Assembly (NCBI RefSeq): GCF_050908995.1
Contig: NW_027484974.1
Location: 1 to 64,000 of the forward strand
Source of the DNA: Andrena cerasifolii
Taxonomy: Eukaryota > Arthropoda > Insecta > Hymenoptera > Andrenidae
Direction: 5' to 3'
DNA length: 64,000 nucleotides
Under the pieces are notes generated by a model. That model was given only the letters and a program-made list of their open reading frames with translations, was not told the origin of the DNA and did not search any database. Positions 1-14,561 of this stretch are shown piece after piece. The position numbers and the translations under genes are program-made. Each line of letters starts with the position of its first letter. Positions within the stretch are counted from its first letter, which is position 1.

Positions 1-2967
1 GATATTAGAACCGATATTGAAAAACCGATATTGAAAAACAAATATTCAAAAACCGATATTGAGAAACTGCTATTGAAACCGATATTAGAACCGATATTGA
101 AAAACCGATATTGAAAAACCGATATTGAAAAACCGATATTGAATCCGATATTAGAACCGATATTGAAAAACAAATATTGAAAAACCGATATTGAAAAACT
201 GATATTGAAACCGATATTAGAACCGATATTGAAAAACCGATATTGAAAAACCGATATTGAAAAACCTATATCGAAAAACTGATATTGCAAAACCGATATT
301 GAAAAACAGATATTGAAAAACCGATATTGAATCCGATATTAGAACCGATATTGAAAAACCGATATTGAAAAACAAATATTCAAAAACCGATATTGAAAAA
401 CTGCTATTGAAACCGATATTAGAACCGATATTGAAAAACCGATATTGAAAAACCGATATTGAAAAACCGATATTGAAAAACCGATATTGAAAAACCGATA
501 TTGAATCCGATATTAGAACCGATATTGAATCCGATATTAGAACCGATATTGAAAAACCGATATTGAAAAACCGATATTGAAAAACCGATATTGAATCCAA
601 TATTAGAACCGATATTGAAAAACAAATATTGAAAAACCGATATTGAAAAACTGATATTGAAACCGATATTAGAACCGATATTGAAAAACCGATATTGAAA
701 AACCGATATTGAAAAACCGATATTGAATCCGATATTAGAACCGATATTGAAAAACAAATATTGAAAAACCGATATTGAAAAACCGATATTGAATCCGATA
801 TTAGAACCGATATTGAAAAACCGATATTGAAAAACAAATATTCAAAAACCGATATTGAAAAACTGATATTGAAACCGATATTAGAACCGATATTGAAAAA
901 CCGATATTGAAAAACAAATATTGAAAAACCGATATTGAAAAACTGATATTGAAACCGATATTAGAACCGATATTGAAAAACCGATATTGAAAAACCGATA
1001 TTGAAAACCTATATCGAAAAACTGATATTGCAAAACCGATATTGAAAAACCGATATTGAAAAACCGATATTGAAAAACCTATATCGAAAAACTGATATTG
1101 CAAAACCGATATTGAAAAACCGATATTGAATCCGACATTAGAACCGATATTGAAAAACCGATATTGAAAAACAAATATTGAAAAACTGATATCGAAAAAC
1201 TGATATCGAAATACTGATATTGAAAAACCGATATTGAAAAACCGATATTGAATCCGATATTAGAACCGATATTCAAAAACCGATATTGGAGAACAAATAT
1301 TGAAAAACTGATATTGAAAAACCGATATTGAAAAACAAATATTGGAAAACTGATATCGAAAAACTGATATTGAAAAACCGATATTGAATCCGATATTAGA
1401 ACCGATATTCAAAAACCGATATTGGAGAACAAATATTGAAAAACTGATATTGAAAAACCGATATTGAAAAACCGATATTGAATCCGATATTAGAACCGAT
1501 ATTCAAAAACCGATATTGAAAAACCGATATTGAAAATCAAATATTGAAAAACTCATATCGAAATACTGATATTGAAAAACCGATATTGAAAAACCGATAT
1601 TGAATCCGATATTAGAACCGATATTCAAAAACCGATATTGGAGAACAAATATTGAAAAACTGATATTGAAAAACCGATATTGAAAAACAAATATTGAAAA
1701 ACTGATATCGAAAAACTGATATTGAAAAACAGATATTGAAAAACCGATATTGAATCCGATATTAGAACCGATATTGAAAAACCGATATTGAAAAACAAAT
1801 ATTCAAAAACCGATATTGAAAAACTGCTATTGAAACCGATATTAGAACCGATATTGAAAAACCGATATTGAAAAACCGATATTGAATCCGATATTAGAAC
1901 CGATATTGAAAAACCGATATTGAAAAACCGATATTGAATCCGATATTAGAACCGATATTGAAAAACAAATATTGAAAAACCGATATTGAAAAACTGATAT
2001 TGAAACCGATATTAGAACCGATATTGAAAAACCGATATTGAAAAACCGATATTGAAAAACCTATATAGAAAAACTGATATTGCAAAACCGATATTGAAAA
2101 ACCGATATTGAATCCGATATTAGAACCGATATTGAAAAACCGATATTGAAAAACCTATATCGAAAAACTGATATTGAAAAACCGATATTGAATCCGATAT
2201 TAGAACCGATATTCAAAAACCGATATTGGAGAACAAATATTGAAAAACTGATATTGAAAAACCGATATTGAAAAACAAATATAGAAAAACCGATATTGAA
2301 TCCATTATTAGAACCGATATTGAAAAACAAATATTGAAAAACCGATATTGAAAAACTGATATTGAAACCGATATTAGAACCGATATTGAAAAACCGATAT
2401 TGAAAAACCGATATTGAAAAACCGATATTGAATCCGATATTAGAACCGATATTGAAAAACAAATATTGAAAAACCGATATTGAAAAACCGATATTGAAAA
2501 ACAAATATTCAAAAACCGATATTGAAAAACTGCTATTGAAACCGATATTAGAACCGATATTGAAAAACCGATATTGAAAAACCGATATTGAATCCGATAT
2601 TAGAACCGATATTGAAAAACCGATATTGAAAAACCGATATTGAATCCGATATTAGAACCGATATTGAAAAACCGATATTGAAAAACCTATATCGAAAAAC
2701 TGATATTGCAAAACCGATATTGAAACCGATATTAGAACCGATATTCAAAAACCGATATTGAAAACCAAATATTGAAAAACTGATATTGAAAAACCGATAT
2801 TTAAAAACCGATATTGAATCCGAAATTAGAACCGATATTCAAAAACCGATATTGAAAAACAAATATTGAAAAACCGATATTGAAAAACTGATATTGAAAC
2901 CGATATTAGAACCGATATTGAAAAACCGATATTGAAAAACCGATATTGAAAAACCGATATTGAAAAA
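1..2967. repeat. 2,967-bp higher-order repeat, copy 1 (left edge cut by window)
   Basis: The order of variants here recurs 2,967 bp downstream. For example, the rare GAGAAACTGC junction at 61 recurs at 3028, and the CCGAAATTAGAA unit at about 2819 recurs at about 5785. Differences I found: copy 1 has one extra canonical 14-mer near position 28, and lacks one A in the tail at about 1007 (restored in copy 2). The rest of the compared stretches translate identically on the - strand, so identity is very high. The repeat unit is itself a patchwork of runs of canonical units separated by paired 12-bp units. The true left border lies outside the window. Confidence 0.9.
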
Positions 2968-5818
2968 CCGATATTGAATCCGATATTAGAACCGATATTG
3001 AAAAACAAATATTCAAAAACCGATATTGAGAAACTGCTATTGAAACCGATATTAGAACCGATATTGAAAAACCGATATTGAAAAACCGATATTGAAAAAC
3101 CGATATTGAATCCGATATTAGAACCGATATTGAAAAACAAATATTGAAAAACCGATATTGAAAAACTGATATTGAAACCGATATTAGAACCGATATTGAA
3201 AAACCGATATTGAAAAACCGATATTGAAAAACCTATATCGAAAAACTGATATTGCAAAACCGATATTGAAAAACAGATATTGAAAAACCGATATTGAATC
3301 CGATATTAGAACCGATATTGAAAAACCGATATTGAAAAACAAATATTCAAAAACCGATATTGAAAAACTGCTATTGAAACCGATATTAGAACCGATATTG
3401 AAAAACCGATATTGAAAAACCGATATTGAAAAACCGATATTGAAAAACCGATATTGAAAAACCGATATTGAATCCGATATTAGAACCGATATTGAATCCG
3501 ATATTAGAACCGATATTGAAAAACCGATATTGAAAAACCGATATTGAAAAACCGATATTGAATCCAATATTAGAACCGATATTGAAAAACAAATATTGAA
3601 AAACCGATATTGAAAAACTGATATTGAAACCGATATTAGAACCGATATTGAAAAACCGATATTGAAAAACCGATATTGAAAAACCGATATTGAATCCGAT
3701 ATTAGAACCGATATTGAAAAACAAATATTGAAAAACCGATATTGAAAAACCGATATTGAATCCGATATTAGAACCGATATTGAAAAACCGATATTGAAAA
3801 ACAAATATTCAAAAACCGATATTGAAAAACTGATATTGAAACCGATATTAGAACCGATATTGAAAAACCGATATTGAAAAACAAATATTGAAAAACCGAT
3901 ATTGAAAAACTGATATTGAAACCGATATTAGAACCGATATTGAAAAACCGATATTGAAAAACCGATATTGAAAAACCTATATCGAAAAACTGATATTGCA
4001 AAACCGATATTGAAAAACCGATATTGAAAAACCGATATTGAAAAACCTATATCGAAAAACTGATATTGCAAAACCGATATTGAAAAACCGATATTGAATC
4101 CGACATTAGAACCGATATTGAAAAACCGATATTGAAAAACAAATATTGAAAAACTGATATCGAAAAACTGATATCGAAATACTGATATTGAAAAACCGAT
4201 ATTGAAAAACCGATATTGAATCCGATATTAGAACCGATATTCAAAAACCGATATTGGAGAACAAATATTGAAAAACTGATATTGAAAAACCGATATTGAA
4301 AAACAAATATTGGAAAACTGATATCGAAAAACTGATATTGAAAAACCGATATTGAATCCGATATTAGAACCGATATTCAAAAACCGATATTGGAGAACAA
4401 ATATTGAAAAACTGATATTGAAAAACCGATATTGAAAAACCGATATTGAATCCGATATTAGAACCGATATTCAAAACCGATATTGAAAAACCGATATTGA
4501 AAATCAAATATTGAAAAACTCATATCGAAATACTGATATTGAAAAACCGATATTGAAAAACCGATATTGAATCCGATATTAGAACCGATATTCAAAAACC
4601 GATATTGGAGAACAAATATTGAAAAACTGATATTGAAAAACCGATATTGAAAAACAAATATTGAAAAACTGATATCGAAAAACTGATATTGAAAAACAGA
4701 TATTGAAAAACCGATATTGAATCCGATATTAGAACCGATATTGAAAAACCGATATTGAAAAACAAATATTCAAAAACCGATATTGAAAAACTGCTATTGA
4801 AACCGATATTAGAACCGATATTGAAAAACCGATATTGAAAAACCGATATTGAATCCGATATTAGAACCGATATTGAAAAACCGATATTGAAAAACCGATA
4901 TTGAATCCGATATTAGAACCGATATTGAAAAACAAATATTGAAAAACCGATATTGAAAAACTGATATTGAAACCGATATTAGAACCGATATTGAAAAACC
5001 GATATTGAAAAACCGATATTGAAAAACCTATATAGAAAAACTGATATTGCAAAACCGATATTGAAAAACCGATATTGAATCCGATATTAGAACCGATATT
5101 GAAAAACCGATATTGAAAAACCTATATCGAAAAACTGATATTGAAAAACCGATATTGAATCCGATATTAGAACCGATATTCAAAAACCGATATTGGAGAA
5201 CAAATATTGAAAAACTGATATTGAAAAACCGATATTGAAAAACAAATATAGAAAAACCGATATTGAATCCATTATTAGAACCGATATTGAAAAACAAATA
5301 TTGAAAAACCGATATTGAAAAACTGATATTGAAACCGATATTAGAACCGATATTGAAAAACCGATATTGAAAAACCGATATTGAAAAACCGATATTGAAT
5401 CCGATATTAGAACCGATATTGAAAAACAAATATTGAAAAACCGATATTGAAAAACCGATATTGAAAAACAAATATTCAAAAACCGATATTGAAAAACTGC
5501 TATTGAAACCGATATTAGAACCGATATTGAAAAACCGATATTGAAAAACCGATATTGAATCCGATATTAGAACCGATATTGAAAAACCGATATTGAAAAA
5601 CCGATATTGAATCCGATATTAGAACCGATATTGAAAAACCGATATTGAAAAACCTATATCGAAAAACTGATATTGCAAAACCGATATTGAAACCGATATT
5701 AGAACCGATATTCAAAAACCGATATTGAAAACCAAATATTGAAAAACTGATATTGAAAAACCGATATTAAAAACCGATATTGAATCCGAAATTAGAACCG
5801 ATATTCAAAAACCGATAT
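2968..5818. repeat. 2,967-bp higher-order repeat, copy 2
   Basis: It follows copy 1 directly and matches it to about 5818, where copy 1 continues with CCGATATTGAAAAA and copy 2 switches to CCGATATTGGAGAA. Private changes are one A lost at about 4474 and one T lost in the CCGATATTTAAAAA unit at about 5773. With only a few single-base and one single-unit difference over 2.85 kb, this is among the youngest duplications in the window, unless the assembler created it. Confidence 0.88.
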
Positions 5819-6161
5819 TGGAGAACAAATATTGAAAAACTGATATTGAAAAACCGATATTGAAAAACAAATATTGAAAAACTGATATCGAAAAACTGAT
5901 ATTGAAAAACAGATATTGAAAAAACCGATATTGAATCCGATATTAGAACCGATATTGAAAAACCGATATTGAAAAACAAATATTCAAAAACCGATATTGA
6001 AAAACTGCTATTGAAACCGATATTAGAACCGATATTGAAAAACCGATATTGAAAAACCGATATTGAATCCGATATTAGAACCGATATTGAAAAACCGATA
6101 TTGAAAAACCGATATTGAATCCGATATTAGAACCGATATTGAAAAACCGATATTGAAAAAC

Positions 6162-7846
6162 CTATATCGAAAAACTGATATTGCAAAACCGATATTGAAA
6201 AACCGATATTGAAAAACCGATATTGAATCCGATATTAGAACCGATATTCAAAAACCGATATTGGAGAACAAATATTGAAAAACTGATATTGAAAAACCGA
6301 TATTGAAAAACAAATATTGAAAAACCGATATTGAAACCGATATTAGAACCGATATTCAAAAACCGATATTGAAAACCAAATATTGAAAAACTGATATTGA
6401 AAAACCGATATTTAAAAACCGATATTGAATCCGATATTAGAACCGATATTCAAAAACCGATATTGTAGAACAAATATCGAAAAACTGATATTGCAAAACC
6501 GATATTGAAAAACAGATATTGAAAAACCGATATTGAATCCGATATTAGAACCGATATTGAAAAACCGATATTGAAAAACAAATATTCAAAAACCGATATT
6601 GAAAAACTGATATCGAAAAACTGATATTGAAAAACAGATATTGAAAAACCGATATTGAATCCGATATTAGAACCGATATTCAAAAACCGATATTGGAGAA
6701 CAAATATTGAAAAACTGATATTGAAAAACCGATATTGAAAAACAAATATTGAAAAACTGATATCGAAAAACTGATATTGAAAAACAGATATTGAAAAACC
6801 GATATTGAAAAACAAATATTCAAAAACCGATATTGAAAAACTGCTATTGAAACCGATATTAGAACCGATATTGAAAAACCTATATCGAAAAACTGATATT
6901 GCAAAACCGATATTGAAAAACCGATATTGAAAAACCGATATTGAATCCGATATTAGAACCGATATTCAAAAACCGATATTGGAGAACAAATATTGAAAAA
7001 CTGATATTGAAAAACCGATATTGAAAAACAAATATTGAAAAACCGATATTGAAACCGATATTAGAACCGATATTCAAAAACCGATATTGAAAACCAAATA
7101 TTGAAAAACTGATATTGAAAAACCGATATTTAAAAACCGATATTGAATCCGATATTAGAACCGATATTCAAAAACCGATATTGTAGAACAAATATCGAAA
7201 AACTGATATTGCAAAACCGATATTGAAAAACAGATATTGAAAAACCGATATTGAATCCGATATTAGAACCGATATTGAAAAACAAATATTCAAAAACCGA
7301 TATTGAATCCGATATTAGAACCGATATTCAAAAACCGATATTGAAAACCAAATATTGAAAAACTGATATTGAAAAACCGATATTTAAAAACCGATATTGA
7401 AAAACCGATATTGAATCCGATATTAGAACCGATATTGAAAAACCGATATTGAAAAACCTATATCGAAAAACTGATATTGCAAAACCGATATTGAAAAACC
7501 GATATTGAAAAACCGATATTGAATCCGATATTAGAACCGATATTCAAAAACCGATATTGGAGAACAAATATTGAAAAACTGATATTGAAAAACCGATATT
7601 GAAAAACAAATATTGAAAAACCGATATTGAAACCGATATTAGAACCGATATTCAAAAACCGATATTGAAAACCAAATATTGAAAAACTGATATTGAAAAA
7701 CCGATATTTAAAAACCGATATTGAATCCGATATTAGAACCGATATTCAAAAACCGATATTGTAGAACAAATATCGAAAAACTGATATTGCAAAACCGATA
7801 TTGAAAAACAGATATTGAAAAACCGATATTGAATCCGATATTAGAA
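6162..7846. repeat. 390-bp module, three spaced copies
   Basis: Copies start at 6162, 6880 and 7458 (steps of 718 and 578 bp) and run about 390 bp each. Each goes through CCTATATCGAAAAA, three canonical units, a 12-bp pair, the GGAGAA unit, the CCGATATTTAAAAA unit and the GTAGAAC junction exactly 301 bp after the start. A fourth copy lies at 21091. The spacers between copies differ, so this is repeated unequal exchange and not a simple trimer. Confidence 0.82.
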
Positions 7847-8020
7847 CCGATATTGAAAAACCGATATTGAAAAACAAATATTCAAAAACCGATATTGAAA
7901 AACTGCTATTGAAACCGATATTAGAACCGATATTGAAAAACCGATATTGAAAAACCGATATTGAAAAACCGATATTGAAAAACCGATATTGAAAAACCGA
8001 TATTGAATCCGATATTAGAA

Positions 8021-8137
8021 ACGATATTGAATCCGATATTAGAACCGATATTGAAAAACCGATATTGAAAAACCGATATTGAAAAACCGATATTGAAAAA
8101 CCGATATTGAATCCAATATTAGAACCGATTTGAAAAA
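8021..8137. repeat. 117-bp marker cassette, copy 1
   Basis: Unit order: ACGATATTGAAT, CCGATATTAGAA, four canonical 14-mers, CCGATATTGAAT, CCAATATTAGAA, then a 13-bp unit CCGATTTGAAAAA that has lost one A of the core. Three rare mutations (ACG, CCA, CGATTT) are linked in it. The same 117 bp recurs five more times downstream, so the cassette marks blocks of common descent. Confidence 0.88.
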
Positions 8138-9251
8138 CAAATATTGAAAAACCGATATTGAAAAACTGATATTGAAACCGATATTAGAACCGATATTGAA
8201 AAACCGATATTGAAAAACCGATATTGAAAAACCGATATTGAAAAACCGATATTGAAAAACCGATATTGAATCCGATATTAGAACCGATATTGAAAAACCG
8301 ATATTGAAAAACAAATATTCGAAAACCGATATTGAAAAACTGCTATTGAAACCGATTTTAGAACCGATATTGAAAAACCGATATTGAAAAACCGATATTG
8401 AAAAACCGATATTGATTCCGATATTAGAACCGATATTGAAAAACCGATATTGAAAAACCGATATTGAATCCGATATTAGAACCGATATTGAAAAACCGAT
8501 ATTGAAAAACAAATATTCAAAAACCGATATTGAAAAACTGCTATTGAAACCGATATTAGAACCGATATTGAAAAACCGATATTGAAAAACCGATATTGAA
8601 TCCGATATTAGAACCGATATTGAAAAACAAATATTGAAAAACCGATATTGAAAAACTGATATTGAAACCGATATTAGAACCGATATTGAAAAACCGATAT
8701 TGAAAAACCGATATTGAAAAACCTATATCGAAAAACTGATATTGCAAAACCGATATTGAAAAACAGATATTGAAAAACCGATATTGAATCCGATATTAGA
8801 ACCGATATTGAAAAACCGATATTGAAAAACAAATATTCAAAAACCGATATTGAAAAACTGCTATTGAAACCGATATTAGAACCGATATTGAAAAACCGAT
8901 ATTGAAAAACCGATATTGAAAAACCGATATTGATTCCGATATTAGAACCGATATTGAAAAACCGATATTGAAAAACCGATATTGAATCCGATATTAGAAC
9001 CGATATTGAAAAACAAATATTGAAAAACCGATATTGAAAAACTGATATTGAAACCGATATTAGAATCGATATTGAAAAACCGATATTGAAAAACCGATAT
9101 TGAAAAACCTATATCGAAAAACTGATATTGCAAAACCGATATTGAAAAACCGATATTGAAAAACCGATATTGAAAATCAAATATTGAAAAACTGATATCG
9201 AAATACTGATATTGAAAAACCGATATTGAAAAACCGATATTGAATCCGATA

Positions 9252-9437
9252 TTAGAACCGATATTCAAAAACAGATATTGGAGAACAAATATTGAAAAAC
9301 TGATATTGAAAAACCGATATTGAAAAACAAATATTGAAATCTGATATCGAAAAACTGATATTGAAAAACAGATATTGAAAAACCGAAATTGAATCCGATA
9401 TTAGAACCGATATTGAAAAACCGATATTGAAAAACAA
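9252..9437. repeat. Block with 13-bp CAAATATTGAAAT unit, copy 1 of 4
   Basis: The 13-bp unit CAAATATTGAAAT followed by CTGATATCG sits at 9328-9340. The same junction in the same context occurs at 15425, 17407 and 30522, that is 6,097, 8,079 and 21,194 bp away. This copy differs by CAGATATTGG near 9271 and CCGAAATTG near 9383, making it the most diverged of the four. Confidence 0.8.
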
Positions 9438-10592
9438 ATATTGAAAAACCGATATTGAAAAACTGCTATTGAAACCGATATTAGAACCGATATTGAAAAA
9501 CCGATATTGAAAAACCGATATTGAATCCGATATTAGAACCGATATTGAAAAACCGATATTGAAAAACCGATATTGATTCCGATATTAGAACCGATATTGA
9601 AAAACAAATATTGAAAAACCGATATTGAAAAACTGATATTGAAACCGATATTAGAACCGATATTGAAAAACCGATATTGAAAAACCGATATTGAAAAACC
9701 TATATCGAAAAACTGATATTGCAAAACCGATATTGAAAAACCGATATTGAATCCGATATTAGAACCGATATTGAAAAACCGATATTGAAAAACCTATATC
9801 GAAAAACTGATATTGCAAAACCGATATTGAAAAACCGATATTGAATCCGATATTAGAACCGATATTCAAAAACCGATATTGGAGAACAAATATTGAAAAA
9901 CTGATATTGAAAAACCGATATTTAAAAACCGATATTGAATCCGATATTAGAACCGATATTCAAAAACCGATATTGTAGAACAAATATCGAAAAACTGATA
10001 TTGCAAAACCGATATTGAAAAACAGATATTGAAAAACCGATATTGAATCCGATATTAGAACCGATATTGAAAAACCGATATTGAAAAACAAATATTCAAA
10101 AACCGATATTGAAAAACTGCTATTGAAACCGATATTAGAACCGATATTGAAAAACCGATATTGAAAAACCGATATTGAAAAACCGATATTGAAAAACCGA
10201 TATTGAATCCGATATTAGAACCGATATTGAATCCGATATTAGAACCGATATTGAAAAACTGATATTGAAAAACCGATATTTAAAAACCGATATTGAATCC
10301 GATATTAGAACCGATATTCAAAAACCGATATTGTAGAACAAATATCGAAAAACTGATATTGCAAAACCGATATTGAAAAACAGATATTGAAAAACCGATA
10401 TTGAATCCGATATTAGAACCGATATTGAAAAACCGATATTGAAAAACAAATATTCAAAAACCGATATTGAAAAACTGCTATTGAAACCGATATTAGAACC
10501 GATATTGAAAAACCGATATTGAAAAACCGATATTGAAAAACCGATATTGAAAAACCGATATTGAAAAACCGATATTGAATCCGATATTAGAA

Positions 10593-10709
10593 ACGATATT
10601 GAATCCGATATTAGAACCGATATTGAAAAACCGATATTGAAAAACCGATATTGAAAAACCGATATTGAAAAACCGATATTGAATCCAATATTAGAACCGA
10701 TTTGAAAAA
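10593..10709. repeat. 117-bp marker cassette, copy 2
   Basis: Same nine-unit order and the same three linked mutations as at 8021; the CCGATTT unit begins 104 bp after the ACGATATT unit in both. It ends right before the segment that resembles the 2,967-bp HOR, so it marks the junction between two blocks. Confidence 0.87.
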
Positions 10710-10715
10710 CAAATA

Positions 10716-12756
10716 TTGAAAAACAAATATTCAAAAACCGATATTGAAAAACTGATATTGAAACCGATATTAGAACCGATATTGAAAAACCGATATTGAA
10801 AAACAAATATTGAAAAACCGATATTGAAAAACTGATATTGAAACCGATATTAGAACCGATATTGAAAAACCGATATTGAAAAACCGATATTGAAAAACCT
10901 ATATCGAAAAACTGATATTGCAAAACCGATATTGAAAAACCGATATTGAAAAACCGATATTGAAAAACCTATATCGAAAAACTGATATTGCAAAACCGAT
11001 ATTGAAAAACCGATATTGAATCCGACATTAGAACCGATATTGAAAAACCGATATTGAAAAACAAATATTGAAAAACTGATATCGAAAAACTGATATCGAA
11101 ATACTGATATTGAAAAACCGATATTGAAAAACCGATATTGAATCCGATATTAGAACCGATATTCAAAAACCGATATTGGAGAACAAATATTGAAAAACTG
11201 ATATTGAAAAACCGATATTGAAAAACAAATATTGGAAAACTGATATCGAAAAACTGATATTGAAAAACCGATATTGAATCCGATATTAGAACCGATATTC
11301 AAAAACCGATATTGGAGAACAAATATTGAAAAACTGATATTGAAAAACCGATATTGAAAAACCGATATTGAATCCGATATTAGAACCGATATTCAAAAAC
11401 CGATATTGAAAAACCGATATTGAAAATCAAATATTGAAAAACTCATATCGAAATACTGATATTGAAAAACCGATATTGAAAAACCGATATTGAATCCGAT
11501 ATTAGAACCGATATTCAAAAACCGATATTGGAGAACAAATATTGAAAAACTGATATTGAAAAACCGATATTGAAAAACAAATATTGAAAAACTGATATCG
11601 AAAAACTGATATTGAAAAACAGATATTGAAAAACCGATATTGAATCCGATATTAGAACCGATATTGAAAAACCGATATTGAAAAACAAATATTCAAAAAC
11701 CGATATTGAAAAACTGCTATTGAAACCGATATTAGAACCGATATTGAAAAACCGATATTGAAAAACCGATATTGAATCCGATATTAGAACCGATATTGAA
11801 AAACCGATATTGAAAAACCGATATTGAATCCGATATTAGAACCGATATTGAAAAACAAATATTGAAAAACCGATATTGAAAAACTGATATTGAAACCGAT
11901 ATTAGAACCGATATTGAAAAACCGATATTGAAAAACCGATATTGAAAAACCTATATCGAAAAACTGATATTGCAAAACCGATATTGAAAAACCGATATTG
12001 AATCCGATATTAGAACCGATATTGAAAAACCGATATTGAAAAACCTATATCGAAAAACTGATATTGAAAAACCGATATTGAATCCGATATTAGAACCGAT
12101 ATTCAAAAACCGATATTGGAGAACAAATATTGAAAAACTGATATTGAAAAACCGATATTGAAAAACAAATATTGAAAAACCGATATTGAATCCAATATTA
12201 GAACCGATATTGAAAAACAAATATTGAAAAACCGATATTGAAAAACTGATATTGAAACCGATATTAGAACCGATATTGAAAAACCGATATTGAAAAACCG
12301 ATATTGAAAAACCGATATTGAATCCGATATTAGAACCGATATTGAAAAACAAATATTGAAAAACCGATATTGAAAAACCGATATTGAAAAACAAATATTC
12401 AAAAACCGATATTGAAAAACTGCTATTGAAACCGATATTAGAACCGATATTGAAAAACCGATATTGAAAAACCGATATTGAAAAACCGATATTGAAACCG
12501 ATATTAGAACCGATATTGAAAAACCGATATTGAAAAACCGATATTGAATCCGATATTAGAACCGATATTGAAAAACCGATATTGAAAAACCTATATCGAA
12601 AAACTGATATTGCAAAACCGATATTGAAACCGATATTAGAACCGATATTCAAAAACCGATATTGAAAACCAAATATTGAAAAACTGATATTGAAAAACCG
12701 ATATTTAAAAACCGATATTGAATCCGATATTAGAACCGATATTCAAAAACCGATAT
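10716..12756. repeat. Partial third copy of the 2,967-bp HOR
   Basis: From about 10718 the unit order follows copy 2 from about 3796, at an offset of 6,922-6,923 bp (10969 matches 4047, 11784 matches 4861, 12103 matches 5180). It diverges near 12478, where one canonical unit is added and a GAAT unit becomes GAAA. The CTCATATCGAAATA unit and the CCGACATTAGAA unit are kept. The single-A deletion private to copy 2 at 4474 is absent here, which explains the one-base shift in offset. Confidence 0.82.
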
Positions 12757-13577
12757 TGTAGAACAAATATCGAAAAACTGATATTGCAAAACCGATATTG
12801 AAAAACCGATATTGAATCCGATATTAGAACCGATATTCAAAAACCGATATTGGAGAACAAATATTGAAAAACTGATATTGAAAAACCGATATTGAAAAAC
12901 AAATATTGAAAAACTGATATCGAAAAACTGATATTGAAAAACAGATATTGAAAAACCGATATTGAATCCGATATTAGAACCGATATTGAAAAACCGATAT
13001 TGAAAAACAAATATTCAAAAACCGATATTGAAAAACTGCTATTGAAACCGATATTAGAACCGATATTGAAAAACCGATATTGAAAAACCGATATTGAATC
13101 CGATATTAGAACCGATATTGAAAAACCGATATTGAATCCGATATTAGAACCGATATTGAAAAACAAGTATTGAAAAACCGATATTGAAACCGATATTAGA
13201 ACCGATATTCAAAAACCGATATTGAAAACCAAATATTGAAAAACTGATATTGAAAAACCGATATTTAAAAACCGATATTGAATCCGATATTAGAACCGAT
13301 ATTCAAAAACCGATATTGTAGAACAAATATCGAAAAACTGATATTGCAAAACCGATATTGAAAAACAGATATTGAAAAACCGATATTGAATCCGATATTA
13401 GAACCGATATTGAAAAACCGATATTGAAAAACAAATATTCAAAAACCGATATTGAAAAACTGCTATTGAAACCGATATTAGAACCGATATTGAAAAACCG
13501 ATATTGAAAAACCGATATTGAAAAACCGATATTGAAAAACCGATATTGAAAAACCGATATTGAATCCGATATTAGAA
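12757..13577. repeat. Satellite mosaic between HOR copy 3 and cassette 3
   Basis: Contains two GTAGAAC junctions (12756 and 13316, 560 bp apart), a rare CAAGTATTG unit at about 13164, and a run of canonical units leading into the cassette. Nothing but satellite units is seen. Confidence 0.75.
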
Positions 13578-13694
13578 ACGATATTGAATCCGATATTAGA
13601 ACCGATATTGAAAAACCGATATTGAAAAACCGATATTGAAAAACCGATATTGAAAAACCGATATTGAATCCAATATTAGAACCGATTTGAAAAA
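13578..13694. repeat. 117-bp marker cassette, copy 3
   Basis: Identical unit order to the first copy. It opens a stretch of about 0.9 kb (13578 to about 14480) that recurs 8,076 bp later at 21654 with only two substitutions noticed (CCGGTATTG near 21865 and CTGATATTAGAA near 22219). Confidence 0.87.
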
Positions 13695-14561
13695 CAAATA
13701 TTGAAAAACCGATATTGAAAAACTGATATTGAAACCGATATTAGAACCGATATTGAAAAACCGATATTGAAAAACCGATATTGAAAAACCGATATTGAAA
13801 AACCGATATTGAATCCGATATTAGAACCGATATTGAAAAACAAATATTGAAAAACTGATATTGAAAAACCGATATTGAATCCGATATTAGAACCGATATT
13901 GAAAAACCGATATTGAAAAACAAATATTCAAAAACCGATATTGAAAAACTGCTATTGAAACCGATTTTAGAACCGATATTGAAAAACCGATATTGAAAAA
14001 CCGATATTGATTCCGATATTAGAACCGATATTGAAAAACCGATATTGAAAAACCGATATTGAATCCGATATTAGAACCGATATTGAAAAACCGATATTGA
14101 AAAACAAATATTCAAAAACCGATATTGAGAAACTGCTATTGAAACCGATATTAGAACCGATATTGAAAAACCGATATTGAAAAACCGATATTGAAAAACC
14201 GATATTGAATCCGATATTAGAACCGATATTGAAAAACAAATATTGAAAAACCGATATTGAAAAACTGATATTGAAACCGATATTAGAACCGATATTGAAA
14301 AACCGATATTGAAAAACCGATATTGAAAAACCTATATCGAAAAACTGATATTGCAAAACCGATATTGAAAAACAGATATTGAAAAACCGATATTGAATCC
14401 GATATTAGAACCGATATTGAAAAACCGATATTGAAAAACAAATATTCAAAAACCGATATTGAAAAACTGCTATTGAAACCGATATTAGAACCGATATTGA
14501 AAAAACGATATTGAAAAACCGATATTGAAAAACCGATATTGAAAAACCGATATTGATTCCG

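Larger units (their letters stand above)
5819..10715. repeat. Mosaic satellite zone between HOR copies
   Basis: This 4.9-kb stretch has no single period. It joins a 390-bp module (three copies, 6162-7846), two 117-bp cassettes (8021 and 10593), a block at 9252-9437 that reappears at 15349, 17331 and 30446, and the GTAGAACAAATATCG junction at 6463, 7181, 7759, 9973 and 10331. One private 15-bp unit with six terminal A bases lies at about 5910. Nothing but satellite units is present. Confidence 0.85.
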
